Shown piece by piece: positions 27,968-37,343 of a stretch of DNA of 64,000 bases. The stretch comes from Pollutiaquabacter aromativorans (GTDB lineage: Bacteria; Bacteroidota; Bacteroidia; AKYH767-A; 2013-40CM-41-45). The position numbers and the translations under genes were made by a program. The notes under the pieces were generated by a model. That model saw nothing but the letters and a program-made list of their open reading frames with translations, was not told where the DNA came from and did no database searches. Positions within the stretch are counted from its first letter, which is position 1. Each line of letters opens with the position of its first letter. The stretch lies in assembly GCA_049177215.1 (NCBI GenBank), contig CP185379.1, positions 496,001 to 560,000 on the forward strand, given 5' to 3'.

Positions 27968-29218
27968 ATGGAAGAAGTCCGCAAACCAAGCCTGCAGAAG
28001 GAAAGCCCCGAGCATATTTCCTCGGAATTGCATGCCAAGAAGCTGCAGTTACACTGGTTGTTGCAGATCACCAAAGCGATCAACTACAATTTTACCACCA
28101 AGCAGTTGCTCGACGTTTACGAGCACGTACTCAGCAGCCAGTTGAAGGTGGAGAAGCTTGCGCTCTTCATCAAGGAACAGGATTGGCAATGCGCCTTGCT
28201 CTACGGGGCGGATAAGACGTTTGGCGAAATCGACGTCGCGGCCATGCTGGATGACCTCAACCGGCTTCGAAATCTGGAAACGGAGCGCGACCGTTGGGTC
28301 AATACCTTCGAGACCATCATTCCGGTTTTTCACAAGGATCAGATCCTGGCATACGCCCTGGTCGGCGGATTGGAGAACAGCGTCATTCCACGCAGGAACG
28401 AACTCATTCCGTTCATCCAGACGATCACGAACCTGATCGTGGTCGCCATCGAGAATCACCACATCGCCGGCGAGAAGATCCGGCAGGCTGCCATGCGACG
28501 CGATCTCGATCTGGCCGCCCAGATGCAAAGCATGTTGTTCCCGATCGCCTTGCCGGACAACGCACGCTACCAGCTTTGCGCGACCTATCTCCCGCATCAG
28601 GAAGTTGGCGGGGATTACTACGATTTCCTACCCCTCAACGAGGATGAATTTATCTTCTGCATGGCGGACGTGTCTGGCAAAGGTATTCCGGCCGCACTGC
28701 TCTGTTCCAATTTCCAGGCCAACCTCCACGCGCACGTTCCCATTATTCCAAGCCTGGTCGATCTGGTCAATGTGCTGAATGAAAAAGTGTTCCGGAACGC
28801 GAAAGGGGAGAAGTTCATTACGTTTTTCATTGGCCGTTACAATTGCAGGACACGCGAACTGCAATATGTCAATGCCGGCCATAATCCGCCGCTCTTATTG
28901 CACGAAAAGGTCGTGTTGTTGTTGACCGAAGGCAGTACCGCGCTGGGCATGTTCGAGCAATTGCCTTTCGTGCATACCGGGAAAGTCTTCATACCTGAAA
29001 ACGCCTTTCTGCATCTTTATACCGATGGCGTGACCGATGTGGAAAATCCGGCTGGAGAAGAATTCAGTACCGACCGCTTGAAAACCTTCCTGATGGAGCG
29101 GATCCGCCGTACCGATATCAAGGCGCTGCACCTCGACCTGATCAATCATTTATCCTCGTTCAAGCAGCAGAAGCCGTACACCGACGACATCACCCTGCTG
29201 ACGTGCTGGTTCAAATGA
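27968..29218 (+). CDS. PP2C-type (SpoIIE/RsbU) serine phosphatase with N-terminal sensor
   Basis: 416 residues. N-terminal GAF-like region (about 35-165) and a C-terminal SpoIIE/PP2C domain (about 195-415) with metal-binding motifs VGGDYYDF, FCMADVSGKGIPAALL, YVNAGHNPP, LYTDGVTD and YTDDITLL. Such enzymes dephosphorylate anti-anti-sigma factors in partner-switching stress or growth control. No partner gene is next to it. It starts 2 bp after the lpxD-like gene, so the two are cotranscribed, then converges on the polymerase-like gene with an 8-bp gap. Confidence 0.93.
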   Translation: MEEVRKPSLQKESPEHISSELHAKKLQLHWLLQITKAINYNFTTKQLLDVYEHVLSSQLKVEKLALFIKEQDWQCALLYGADKTFGEIDVAAMLDDLNRLRNLETERDRWVNTFETIIPVFHKDQILAYALVGGLENSVIPRRNELIPFIQTITNLIVVAIENHHIAGEKIRQAAMRRDLDLAAQMQSMLFPIALPDNARYQLCATYLPHQEVGGDYYDFLPLNEDEFIFCMADVSGKGIPAALLCSNFQANLHAHVPIIPSLVDLVNVLNEKVFRNAKGEKFITFFIGRYNCRTRELQYVNAGHNPPLLLHEKVVLLLTEGSTALGMFEQLPFVHTGKVFIPENAFLHLYTDGVTDVENPAGEEFSTDRLKTFLMERIRRTDIKALHLDLINHLSSFKQQKPYTDDITLLTCWFK

Positions 29219-29226
29219 TCGGTCGC

Positions 29227-30696
29227 TTAGTGCAACAGGTCTTTTCCTAACAACGAGGATTTGCCGTTGAGCGGCTTGGTTTCCATGGGTGTGTGATAGA
29301 CGTCCATGGCCACAACCATCGCCATGAAGGCCCAGACGGGTACGGAGAGCTTGTCCGTATCCAGGAAATTATTCAGCGCACCGTGTACGAAATAGGTGAC
29401 GAGCCCGAGAAAAACGCCCAGTAGCAAGGTTCGATAGACCGGATCGTGGGAACGGCTGATGCTGATGCTGGCGGTATAGATCAGCGCGATCAGTAACGCG
29501 GCGACGGTCACGAGTCCGAAGACCCCCGATTCCGCCAGCGGCCCGATGTATTCGCTGTGCGCATTACCCCGGTTTCCCGCGTTGGTCGAAATGATCGTCA
29601 TCTCATCCGACTTCTGGAAAGGCGCGTAGTTGAACTGGTAAGTGCCGGGACCCCATCCCCAGAAGGGCCGCTCCTCGAACATGCGCAGGGCGCTGTTCCA
29701 TCGGTTGATGCGTTCCAGGTTGGAGGCGTCGGTAGAAATGTTCGAGATCGACTGCAGGTGCTTGTTGAAATCGGTCGCGGAATCCTGACGGTTCTTTTCC
29801 AATTTCATGAATATGTCCTTTTGAAAGGAGAAGAAAAGCGCCAGCACGACGGTCAGTCCGGTGAAGACCGTCCAAAAACGAATGCGGAAATAATACACCA
29901 GGAATAGTCCGAGCGCAGCGACCAGGCTCAACCAGGCTGCGCGTGTATAGGACAGGATCAGCGCGACCGCCAGCGCGGCGGTGACCAGGAAGGCCAGTGT
30001 CCGTATCGAAAATGATTCTTCCTGCATGCGCGTGAAGGCGATCAGCGGAGGAATGAACATGGCCAGCGCGGCAGCGTAGGCGGTATGGTCATTGTAAAAC
30101 GGGATCATGACCCAATGCGCCGCCTGTTGCGTCCAGCCGTTTTGCGCGTGGCGTACGATGGTGTAGCCGACGACGATCAATAATGGAATCGAATAGAGCC
30201 AGATAAACCGTTTGATATTCTTCTTGTCACGGAATAACTGGGTGCCCAGCAGGTACATCGGAACGATGAACCATAATTGGGAAACCAGATGCTTGAACGA
30301 TACACCCGGCATGGAGCTCGTCAGCGAGGTGATGAATTTCCAAAGGACCAGGAACCCGATGGAGACGGTCACCGGATGGTAGAGGATTCGACGGTCGAAG
30401 CCGCCCTCAAAGATGAATTTGAAAATAAAGAGGAGCAGTACGCCGAACAATAAAGGTTCGGTCGGCATGCTCAGCGCCGGCCCGGTCGATTTGTCGTTCA
30501 GGACAATGGCCAGGGGCGTGCTGAACACGACGATCCACAGGATCTTATCGATCGAATAGACCGCGAAATAGAGTACCAGCAGCAACGCGGGGATCGCGGC
30601 AACCCAGTAGAGCTCCTTGGTCAGCATCCAGATACAGCATGCTACGAAGGCGAGCGAGATCCCGTAAAATCGGGCGATGTGGGTCCTGGCGAGCAA
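29227..30696 (-). CDS. O-antigen polymerase/ligase-like membrane protein
   Basis: 489 residues with about 11-12 hydrophobic segments and a large extracytoplasmic loop (about 300-390) that contains the segment FWGWGPGTYQFNY, the WGxGxG-type signature of the O-antigen ligase/Wzy superfamily (Wzy_C). It joins polysaccharide units, either as polymerase or ligase; the two cannot be told apart from sequence. Last gene of a minus-strand polysaccharide group with two Wzz-like genes and a Wzx-like gene upstream, which favours a polymerase role. Confidence 0.88.
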   Translation of the reverse strand: MLARTHIARFYGISLAFVACCIWMLTKELYWVAAIPALLLVLYFAVYSIDKILWIVVFSTPLAIVLNDKSTGPALSMPTEPLLFGVLLLFIFKFIFEGGFDRRILYHPVTVSIGFLVLWKFITSLTSSMPGVSFKHLVSQLWFIVPMYLLGTQLFRDKKNIKRFIWLYSIPLLIVVGYTIVRHAQNGWTQQAAHWVMIPFYNDHTAYAAALAMFIPPLIAFTRMQEESFSIRTLAFLVTAALAVALILSYTRAAWLSLVAALGLFLVYYFRIRFWTVFTGLTVVLALFFSFQKDIFMKLEKNRQDSATDFNKHLQSISNISTDASNLERINRWNSALRMFEERPFWGWGPGTYQFNYAPFQKSDEMTIISTNAGNRGNAHSEYIGPLAESGVFGLVTVAALLIALIYTASISISRSHDPVYRTLLLGVFLGLVTYFVHGALNNFLDTDKLSVPVWAFMAMVVAMDVYHTPMETKPLNGKSSLLGKDLLH

Positions 30697-30708
30697 GCGG
30701 GTTCAGAA

Positions 30709-31662
30709 TCAGGAGTTCGACTTTTTCGGGTTCCAGATGAGCAACACGAGGAACGCGACAAAGGTGGAAGCGCTGACGGAAATCAGCACGATCAGCCAGC
30801 GGATCGGATAGGACTTTTTATCGGCCGGCTGCGGGCTGGTCACGACGTTGGCATAGGTGAGCTTTTTGAAGACATCCCGGTAGGCGTTGTCGTACTCAAC
30901 TTTCAGGTCGTTGAACGTTCCGCGATAACGCCAGAGGTTCTCGTTCATGGCGTAGAACTCTCCACCCTTGTCTTTGAGTGATTCGATGATGGCTTTGGCT
31001 TCCGAAGCGCCGCGCGAATTGCCGGAAGCAAGGTTGCGGAAGTATCCGCGGTAGGCTTCCACCGATTGGGCCTTGTAGTCGAGCAGGTTGTAATTCATCC
31101 GGAATTCCTTCACCCGTGCTTCAAGGGAATCGATCTCCGCCTGTTTCTTGTCGAGCTGTTCCTTCGCGATCACAAGCACTTCCGCCGACTTCTCCGCCTG
31201 CATTTCACGGGCCTTGACGTCGAAGTAGTGGATGATCGAATCGACCATGCGCGAAGCGATCATGGGATCGGTGTCGAACACCGTGATCTCCATGGATTCG
31301 TATTCCGTCTGCTTGATGGTTACGTTCTCTTCATACTGTTTGATGACATCCGTGCGAAAGTGATCGTTCTTCGCGGTGTCGATGTCGTAATGCTTGTAGA
31401 GGTCGAACGTGTTGATCACACGGTCGCGGATCTCCGACGACTGCGCGATCTGAAGCATCTGTTCCGTGGCGCTTTCGGTCGAGTAGGCGATCAGGTTCGA
31501 CGGGTAGACGATCGCGTAGGACTTGAACCGCGGTGGAATGAAGGTCGGGGATGAGAAGATCGCCGAGGCGACCAGGCTGATCAGACCTACGATGATCAGG
31601 TGCTTCCGCCATTGGTTCAACAGCCGGAACAGTTCCAGCGAATTGAAGAAGGAATTATTCAT
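30709..31662 (-). CDS. Wzz-like polysaccharide co-polymerase
   Basis: 317 residues. Transmembrane helices at about 22-38 and 290-312 enclose a mostly helical periplasmic domain with coiled-coil character (about 150-210, EVLVIAKEQLDKKQAEIDSL). This is the topology of chain-length determinants. No cytoplasmic kinase domain is fused. It is a paralogue of the gene just upstream (31681-32796): both begin with a short cytoplasmic piece and share EQMLQI and SSEIRDxV/DEIREAI-like sequence. The pair may set chain length of the same polymer or form a mixed oligomer. Confidence 0.9.
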   Translation of the reverse strand: MNNSFFNSLELFRLLNQWRKHLIIVGLISLVASAIFSSPTFIPPRFKSYAIVYPSNLIAYSTESATEQMLQIAQSSEIRDRVINTFDLYKHYDIDTAKNDHFRTDVIKQYEENVTIKQTEYESMEITVFDTDPMIASRMVDSIIHYFDVKAREMQAEKSAEVLVIAKEQLDKKQAEIDSLEARVKEFRMNYNLLDYKAQSVEAYRGYFRNLASGNSRGASEAKAIIESLKDKGGEFYAMNENLWRYRGTFNDLKVEYDNAYRDVFKKLTYANVVTSPQPADKKSYPIRWLIVLISVSASTFVAFLVLLIWNPKKSNS

Positions 31663-31680
31663 ATCGATTGTTCGGTTGCA

Positions 31681-32796
31681 TCAGATGCGGTAGCGGATTT
31701 CGCGGTAGCGTTCCGTACCCAGTAATACCAGCAGGGCGATCAGGAATCCGCCCAGTCCAGCCATCAGGACGATCATCCAGCGGACAGGGTAGGATTTCTT
31801 CTCAGCCTGAACGGCTTTGTTCACAAGGAACTTATGCGAAAGTTGCTGGTTGGCGTCAAGTCGGAGTTTGTCGACCTGTTCTTTCATTTTCGCGAGCTCC
31901 TCGCGGTCGAGGGTCAGTTGCTCGGTCAGGGATACCGAAGCGCCGCCATAGCGGGCCAGCAGGTCCAGTTTTCCCTGAAGGTCTTTCAGTCGGGATTCAG
32001 CGCCCCGGATGCGAGCCCGGGTATTGATCACGCTGGTGTCGTTGTCCGGTTTGTATTGCAGCAGCACACCCAGGGCGGCCTTATCGTTACTCAGCGAAGC
32101 GTACGACTTGGCGTATTCCTCGTTCCAGATAACCGACTGGTTGCGATAATCCATGACGCCCATTTCCCGCAAGCGAGTCAGCGAGTCCTCTTTAACAGCG
32201 GATGCCTGCAGTTTCTCTTGGTACGTTTGTTCGACGATGAGGAGCGCTTCGGAAGCCCGGGAACGCTGGATCTTCGATTTCATGGAATCCAACAAGGCCG
32301 CGATATCGTTCGCGATCGAAGCGGCCATCGCGGGGTCCTTATCCAACACGTCGATGCGGACCGACATGAATTCTGTTCGGGAAAACGAAATGTTGTCGTG
32401 GAACTCCTCGCTGAGGCGTGTCAAAGGATAGGCCTCATCCGGGGAAATGCCGTAATGCTGCATCAGGTTGTACTTCCGGATGATCGCTTCCCGGATCTCG
32501 TCCGAGTTCAGGATCTGCAGCATCTGTTCGGCCTGCTCTTCTTCCCCGAAGGCCAGGATGTCCTGCTTGTCGGATGAGTGTTCGTCCAACAACGCCTTAC
32601 TGATCGAATTCGTAGCCGGAGGGAAAAAGATAACGGTCGACTTATACTTGGGTGTAATAAAGGAGGGACCTGAAAAAATTCCGGCAGCCAGGGCGGAAAT
32701 CAATGTCACCGCCAACAATGGCTTCCGCCACCGCAGCACGGTCATCAACAAACTGGTGGATTCCAGGAAGGTGGTTTCCCTGGCTTTCTGAAACAT
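31681..32796 (-). CDS. Wzz-like polysaccharide co-polymerase, second copy
   Basis: 371 residues with helices at about 28-45 and 340-360, a periplasmic helical domain and a C-terminal basic tail. Related to the downstream gene 30709-31662, 18 bp away; the extra 50 residues are mainly in the periplasmic loop near the N-terminus (about 60-90). It lacks Walker motifs, so phosphorylation control, if any, must come from elsewhere. A good -7 box lies 34 bp upstream. Confidence 0.9.
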   Translation of the reverse strand: MFQKARETTFLESTSLLMTVLRWRKPLLAVTLISALAAGIFSGPSFITPKYKSTVIFFPPATNSISKALLDEHSSDKQDILAFGEEEQAEQMLQILNSDEIREAIIRKYNLMQHYGISPDEAYPLTRLSEEFHDNISFSRTEFMSVRIDVLDKDPAMAASIANDIAALLDSMKSKIQRSRASEALLIVEQTYQEKLQASAVKEDSLTRLREMGVMDYRNQSVIWNEEYAKSYASLSNDKAALGVLLQYKPDNDTSVINTRARIRGAESRLKDLQGKLDLLARYGGASVSLTEQLTLDREELAKMKEQVDKLRLDANQQLSHKFLVNKAVQAEKKSYPVRWMIVLMAGLGGFLIALLVLLGTERYREIRYRI

Positions 32797-32830
32797 GGTT
32801 TAGCGCTAAAATTTTGGGAACGAAGGGCTT

Positions 32831-32838
32831 CAAAGGTA
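32831..32838 (-). promoter_or_regulatory. TACCTTTG -7 box before the Wzz-like pair
   Basis: On the minus strand TACCTTTG lies 34 bp upstream of the ATG at 32796, with TTTG 15 bp further upstream. That spacing is short for the usual 17-23. Probable promoter for the two Wzz-like genes and the polymerase. The rest of the 149-bp gap holds nothing I recognise. Confidence 0.5.
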
Positions 32839-32945
32839 GGAAAGGATACTATACAAAGAAAGCCACACAGGGCCGCAAAAGAAGCTGAAAATGAATGTTA
32901 TGCGGAAGCGCTGTGCTCTCCCGGCCCCAAGGACGGCACCCAGGC

Positions 32946-34400
32946 TCAACTCTCGTCGTACCGGATGATCCGATAAATGTTCTTCGGGCTGATGAGCCGG
33001 GTGACGAGTGCCAGGGCGAAACAACCTGCTGCCGCCAAGCCGAATTGCAACATCCAGTTCAATTCGTTCCCCCGGATGAACCAACACCAGGCGATGCACG
33101 AAGCGGCGAACGCTCCGAGGCCGACGAGCAGCGTATAGTTGATCTTGAAGCGGAATATGTACTGCACCATCAGGATCTGAGCAATCGCCGTGAGCAGTTG
33201 GGTCGTGATACTCGATATCGCGGCTCCCCGGGCTTCCATCCTTGGGATCAGGTAGAGATTCAGCAGGATGTTGATCAGCATCCCGGTGGTAGCCATCAGG
33301 TTCAACTGGCGCAGGCTGCCATTCGCGGTAAGCAGGGTTCCGAAAATGTAGGTGGAAGAGATCGGTACAAAACAGCACATGAGGATGCGAAACACCGCGG
33401 CGGATTCGTCGATGTGCTCACCGCGGTAGAGCAGTTCCATCAGTTCCTGGCTGTAAAACCAACAACAGATAGCCACTACGAGGGCCGGCACGACCAGCAG
33501 CGAAAACGATAGCCGTACCATGCCTTCCACATGCTGGCGCAGTTTGATCATGCGGGCGAAGATGGGTAACAACAGACCCGCGAAGAGAAAGGCGATCATG
33601 TTGGCGGCATCGAGCAGACGGTAGGCGGAGGCGTAAATGCCCGCTTCCACCGCCCCTTCCCGGAAGGGCAACATACGTTCCAGCATCACCCCGTCGATGC
33701 GGTTATAGAAGGTCATGAGCAGCACCAGCACGGCGTACGGATAACTCTTCTTCAGGATCATGACGAAGAATGGCCAGCGCCAGTGGAATCTTCGCACCTT
33801 CGCCTTGTCGATCACGATCATGAAGGTGATCAGGAACGTGATGATGTAGGCCGCGGTTTGCGCGTACACGAACCAGCGCAACTCGAAGGTGCCCGGGTCC
33901 CGGTGCGTCAGGAGTAGGAAGCCGCAGATCACGATCATGATCAGGCGGTCGAGTACCGATATGATGCTGTCGGTCTTGAAGAGGTGCAAGCCCGCGAGAT
34001 TCGATCGCAGGTACATGATCATCGAGATCAGGATCTGGTTGACCAGTACTGCCAGCAGCAGCTTCAGCATGTCGGCCGTATAGCCGATGATGAAACCGCC
34101 CACCATCGTCGCCAGCGTGAAAACGCCTGCGAGCAATACCCGTAACATCACGATACTCGAAAAATGCTTCGACAACAGGTGGTTGTTCTGGGCGATATTC
34201 TTGTTGTTGAAATTCGTAATGCCCAGGTCCAGCAGGATGTTCAGCAGGAACGAGAAATTGAAAATGGCATAATAGAAACCGTATTGTTCCGTCCCCACCG
34301 CGTTCTGTACCGCGCGGTCGATGCCCAGGATCCAGAACGGCTTGATGAGCAGGTTCAGGGCCAGAACCAGGGCGAGGTTGGTGACGAACTTACGTTGCAT
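32946..34400 (-). CDS. Wzx-like polysaccharide flippase
   Basis: 484 residues with about 12-14 hydrophobic segments in the MATE/Wzx-like pattern, starting MQRKFVTNLALVLALNLLIKPF. Basic residues lie in cytoplasmic loops (KAKVRRFHWRW). Moves lipid-linked sugar units across the inner membrane for assembly by the Wzy/Wzz pair encoded downstream. The DNA between it and the Wzz gene carries a separate promoter, so coexpression is probable but not strict. Confidence 0.88.
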   Translation of the reverse strand: MQRKFVTNLALVLALNLLIKPFWILGIDRAVQNAVGTEQYGFYYAIFNFSFLLNILLDLGITNFNNKNIAQNNHLLSKHFSSIVMLRVLLAGVFTLATMVGGFIIGYTADMLKLLLAVLVNQILISMIMYLRSNLAGLHLFKTDSIISVLDRLIMIVICGFLLLTHRDPGTFELRWFVYAQTAAYIITFLITFMIVIDKAKVRRFHWRWPFFVMILKKSYPYAVLVLLMTFYNRIDGVMLERMLPFREGAVEAGIYASAYRLLDAANMIAFLFAGLLLPIFARMIKLRQHVEGMVRLSFSLLVVPALVVAICCWFYSQELMELLYRGEHIDESAAVFRILMCCFVPISSTYIFGTLLTANGSLRQLNLMATTGMLINILLNLYLIPRMEARGAAISSITTQLLTAIAQILMVQYIFRFKINYTLLVGLGAFAASCIAWCWFIRGNELNWMLQFGLAAAGCFALALVTRLISPKNIYRIIRYDES

Positions 34401-34483
34401 ACACTAAAAACGGCTGCGAAGGTACGGCATCCCGGCGGGTCAGCCTACCGCACTGCAAGCGGGAAAAAATCGATGACCGGTAT

Positions 34484-36505
34484 TCAGTTCGCCGCCAGCG
34501 TCGATTTCCGCTGCTGGTAACGGCACAAGCCTTCCTCCAGGAAAGAGAGGTAAGCGGATATGTCGGGTGTGTAACCCCGCGGTTCCGCCAGGATTTTTCC
34601 CTGGTGGTCGAGGAGGACATAATAAGGCTGACTGTTGGTATTGTAGACCGAAGCCTGCAGGTCGCTCCACTTGTTTCCGGTGGTGCGGATCTTTCGCCCG
34701 GTGGTCGGGGAGACCGATTGCTGTTCGGTCGGCAAGGGTGTCTTGTCGTCAACGTAGAGGGAGATCAGGACATAATCTTCACCCAGTTTCTTGAGCACTT
34801 TCGGATCACTCCAGACGTTGTCTTCCATCTTCCGGCAGTTGACACAACTCCAGCCGGTGAAGTCGATCATGACCGGTTTGTTGTGCTCCTTCGCGTAGCG
34901 CATGCCTTCTTCATAATCCTTGAAGCAAAGAATGTCGTGCGGACAATCGCCTTCCTTCCCGGTTTTCCATTCTTTGTAGAAATCGGGCGGCGGAAATCCG
35001 CTGATCAGCTTCAAGGGCGCTCCCCAGATGCCGGGTACGAGGTACAAGGCGAAGCTCAGGGACAAGAGCGCGAACAGGAGGCGACCGATGCCGACGTGCT
35101 GCTGGTCACTGTCGTGGGAGAGTCGGATCTTTCCGAGCAGGTAGAGGCCCAGCATGCCGAAGATCACGATCCACAACACGATGAACAGCTCGCGCTTGAG
35201 CAGGCCCCAGTGATAGGCCAGGTCGACGTTGGAGAGAAACTTCAACGCGAGCGCCAATTCGATGAAGCCGAGCGACACTTTCACAGTGTTCAGCCAGCCG
35301 CCGGATTTCGGCAAGGAATTCAGCCAGCTCGGAAACAAGGCGAACAAGGCGAAAGGGACCGCAAGCGCGAAGGAAAATCCCGTCATGCCCATGAGTGGGC
35401 CGAGGTAACTGCGGCCGTGCGCGGCTTCCACCAGCAAGGTACCGATGATCGGGCCGGTACAACTGAACGAGACGAGCGAGAGCGTGAACGCCATGAAGAA
35501 GATGCCGATCAGCCCGCCGCGATCACTGGCGGAATCGGCTTTGTTGATGATCCAGCTCGGCAGCGTGATCTCGAACGCGCCGAAGAAGGAGATGGCGAAG
35601 ACGATGAAGATGATGAAGAACGCCAGGTTGAAAAAAGCGTTACTGGCCAATGCGTTCAACGCGTCGGAGCCGAAGGTGACGGTCACCAGCAGTCCGAGCG
35701 TGACATAGATCAGGATGATCGAGATCGCGTAGATCAGCGCGTTGCGGACACCCTTCGCCCGGTTGCCGCTGCGCTTGGTGAAAAAACTCACCGTCATCGG
35801 GATCATGGGAAACACACAGGGTGTCAGCAGGGCCAGCAGACCGCCCAGCATGCCCGCGATGAAGATGGTCCAGGGCGTGGAGGCTCCGCCCGCCGGAGGG
35901 GTTTCGCCTGCTCCGCATCCTGATTCCAGTTTGCTGTCGGTCGACGCTGGTGCGGTGATGGTGCCGGCTGCCGTATCCATCGCCTGGACGGCAGGTGTGT
36001 CGACCGGTGTAACCGGAACACTGGCCTGCGTTTCGGTTTCGGTATTGGCTTTTCCTTCCTCCGTTTTCGCGCTAACCTTGAATTCAAATTCGTCTTCCTG
36101 GAAGATGCAGCTCTCTTTGCAAACCTGGTACTCGATGCGTCCTTTGATGACGCAATCACCGGTCACTTTCACCTTCTGCCGGATCTCCGCCGTGTGATGG
36201 AAGATCAGGACCTTCACCATGAACACGGAGTCGTATTCTTCCACCGGTTTGTACTCCACCGCTTTGCCGATCGTCTTGAAGCAATTGCTCTGCTCGTAGG
36301 TGATCACCATCGGCAGCGGTCCGCCATCCGGCGTGTAGAGACTGTACATATGCCAGTGCTCGTCCAGCTTGGCGGAAAAGACCAGCGTCTGTTCGCCCGA
36401 TTTACCCGGCTCGACAGTGAATTTCCATTTCGCCGGTTTCAGGATTTGCGCGTTCGCAGTTGCGCAAAATGCCAGCAGGGAAAGCAGGAGGTAGAGTCTT
36501 CTCAT
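34484..36505 (-). CDS. dsbD: Thiol:disulfide interchange protein DsbD
   Basis: 673 residues from the ATG at 36505, which starts a clean signal peptide. Order: N-terminal periplasmic DsbD-alpha-like domain (about 20-130) with Cys pair (DCVIKG..CKESC), a Pro/Thr-rich linker, about eight membrane helices (about 225-470) with TPCVFPMIP and CTGPIIG Cys motifs, and a C-terminal thioredoxin-like domain with active site WSCVNCRKM. It carries electrons from cytoplasmic thioredoxin to periplasmic proteins, and is needed for cytochrome c maturation, which the nos cytochrome also requires. Longer than E. coli DsbD. Confidence 0.94.
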   Translation of the reverse strand: MRRLYLLLSLLAFCATANAQILKPAKWKFTVEPGKSGEQTLVFSAKLDEHWHMYSLYTPDGGPLPMVITYEQSNCFKTIGKAVEYKPVEEYDSVFMVKVLIFHHTAEIRQKVKVTGDCVIKGRIEYQVCKESCIFQEDEFEFKVSAKTEEGKANTETETQASVPVTPVDTPAVQAMDTAAGTITAPASTDSKLESGCGAGETPPAGGASTPWTIFIAGMLGGLLALLTPCVFPMIPMTVSFFTKRSGNRAKGVRNALIYAISIILIYVTLGLLVTVTFGSDALNALASNAFFNLAFFIIFIVFAISFFGAFEITLPSWIINKADSASDRGGLIGIFFMAFTLSLVSFSCTGPIIGTLLVEAAHGRSYLGPLMGMTGFSFALAVPFALFALFPSWLNSLPKSGGWLNTVKVSLGFIELALALKFLSNVDLAYHWGLLKRELFIVLWIVIFGMLGLYLLGKIRLSHDSDQQHVGIGRLLFALLSLSFALYLVPGIWGAPLKLISGFPPPDFYKEWKTGKEGDCPHDILCFKDYEEGMRYAKEHNKPVMIDFTGWSCVNCRKMEDNVWSDPKVLKKLGEDYVLISLYVDDKTPLPTEQQSVSPTTGRKIRTTGNKWSDLQASVYNTNSQPYYVLLDHQGKILAEPRGYTPDISAYLSFLEEGLCRYQQRKSTLAAN

Positions 36506-36590
36506 AGTTGATTGTCCCGGCAAGGGGAGCAAAATGTACAACGTGCCCCGTGAAGGAATCGTGTACGTGAAAGGCGAAAATAGTAAAATT

Positions 36591-37343
36591 TCAGGCTTCG
36601 AACCAGTCCAAAAGCGTGGCTGTGCTCAGGCTTTCCTGCTCTTTTCCGGTCAAATCATGCGCGATTCGGCCTTCCGCCAGGTGCAGCAGCCGGTCTCCAT
36701 AGTGCAGTGCGTCCTTCAGGTTGTGGGTCACCATCAGGGCCGTCAAACGATGTTTCCGGATCAGTTGGTCGGCCAGCCGCATGACCAAACTCGCCGTTCT
36801 GGGATCCAGGGCCGCCGTGGGTTCGTCGAGCAGGAGTATACTCGATCGGTCCATTACGGCCATGACCAGCGTCAGGGCTTGCCGCTGCCCGCCCGAAAAC
36901 GTTCCCATGGGTTGATCCAACTTGCGTTCCAACCCCAGTCCGATCTCTTCGACCGCTTGCTCGACTTTTCTCCGGAACGCCTGATCGGTTCCGATGCGGA
37001 AACCCTTGGGCTGGGTGCGCAGTGCCGCGAGTCGAAAGTTCTCCAATAAGCTGAGCTCCGGCGCGGTGCCGGCTAATGGATTCTGGAAAATCCGCGCGAC
37101 CCAACGCGAGCGTTGATGATCGGCCAGGTCGGTGACATCGGTGCCGTCGAAGAGTACCCGGCCGCTTTCCGGCTGTACAGTTCCGGCAATGCAATTGAGC
37201 AGGGTGGACTTGCCGGAGCCGTTCGTCCCGATGACCGTTACGAACTGCGCTTCAGGTACGATCAACTCAATACCGTCGAGCGCGAGTGTTCGTTCGCCCT
37301 GTCCGGACGGGAAACTGCAGCGAATATGCTCAAGCCGGATCAT
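36591..37343 (-). CDS. ABC transporter ATPase of a TrpXYZ-type importer
   Basis: 250 residues. Walker A GTNGSGKST, signature FSGGQRQALTL, Walker B ILLLDEPTAALDP and the switch His in MVTHNLKD. It overlaps the permease gene by 4 bp. With the permease and the lipoprotein, it makes an importer of the BPD_transp_2 / ABC_sub_bind kind that is often described as a tryptophan or other amino-acid transporter; the substrate here is unknown. Confidence 0.92.
   Translation of the reverse strand: MIRLEHIRCSFPSGQGERTLALDGIELIVPEAQFVTVIGTNGSGKSTLLNCIAGTVQPESGRVLFDGTDVTDLADHQRSRWVARIFQNPLAGTAPELSLLENFRLAALRTQPKGFRIGTDQAFRRKVEQAVEEIGLGLERKLDQPMGTFSGGQRQALTLVMAVMDRSSILLLDEPTAALDPRTASLVMRLADQLIRKHRLTALMVTHNLKDALHYGDRLLHLAEGRIAHDLTGKEQESLSTATLLDWFEA

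Noticed and set aside
34604..35923. Plus-strand reading frame of 439 codons opposite dsbD
   Set aside because: Highly charged, low-complexity translation that mirrors the dsbD codons; dsbD has all family motifs.
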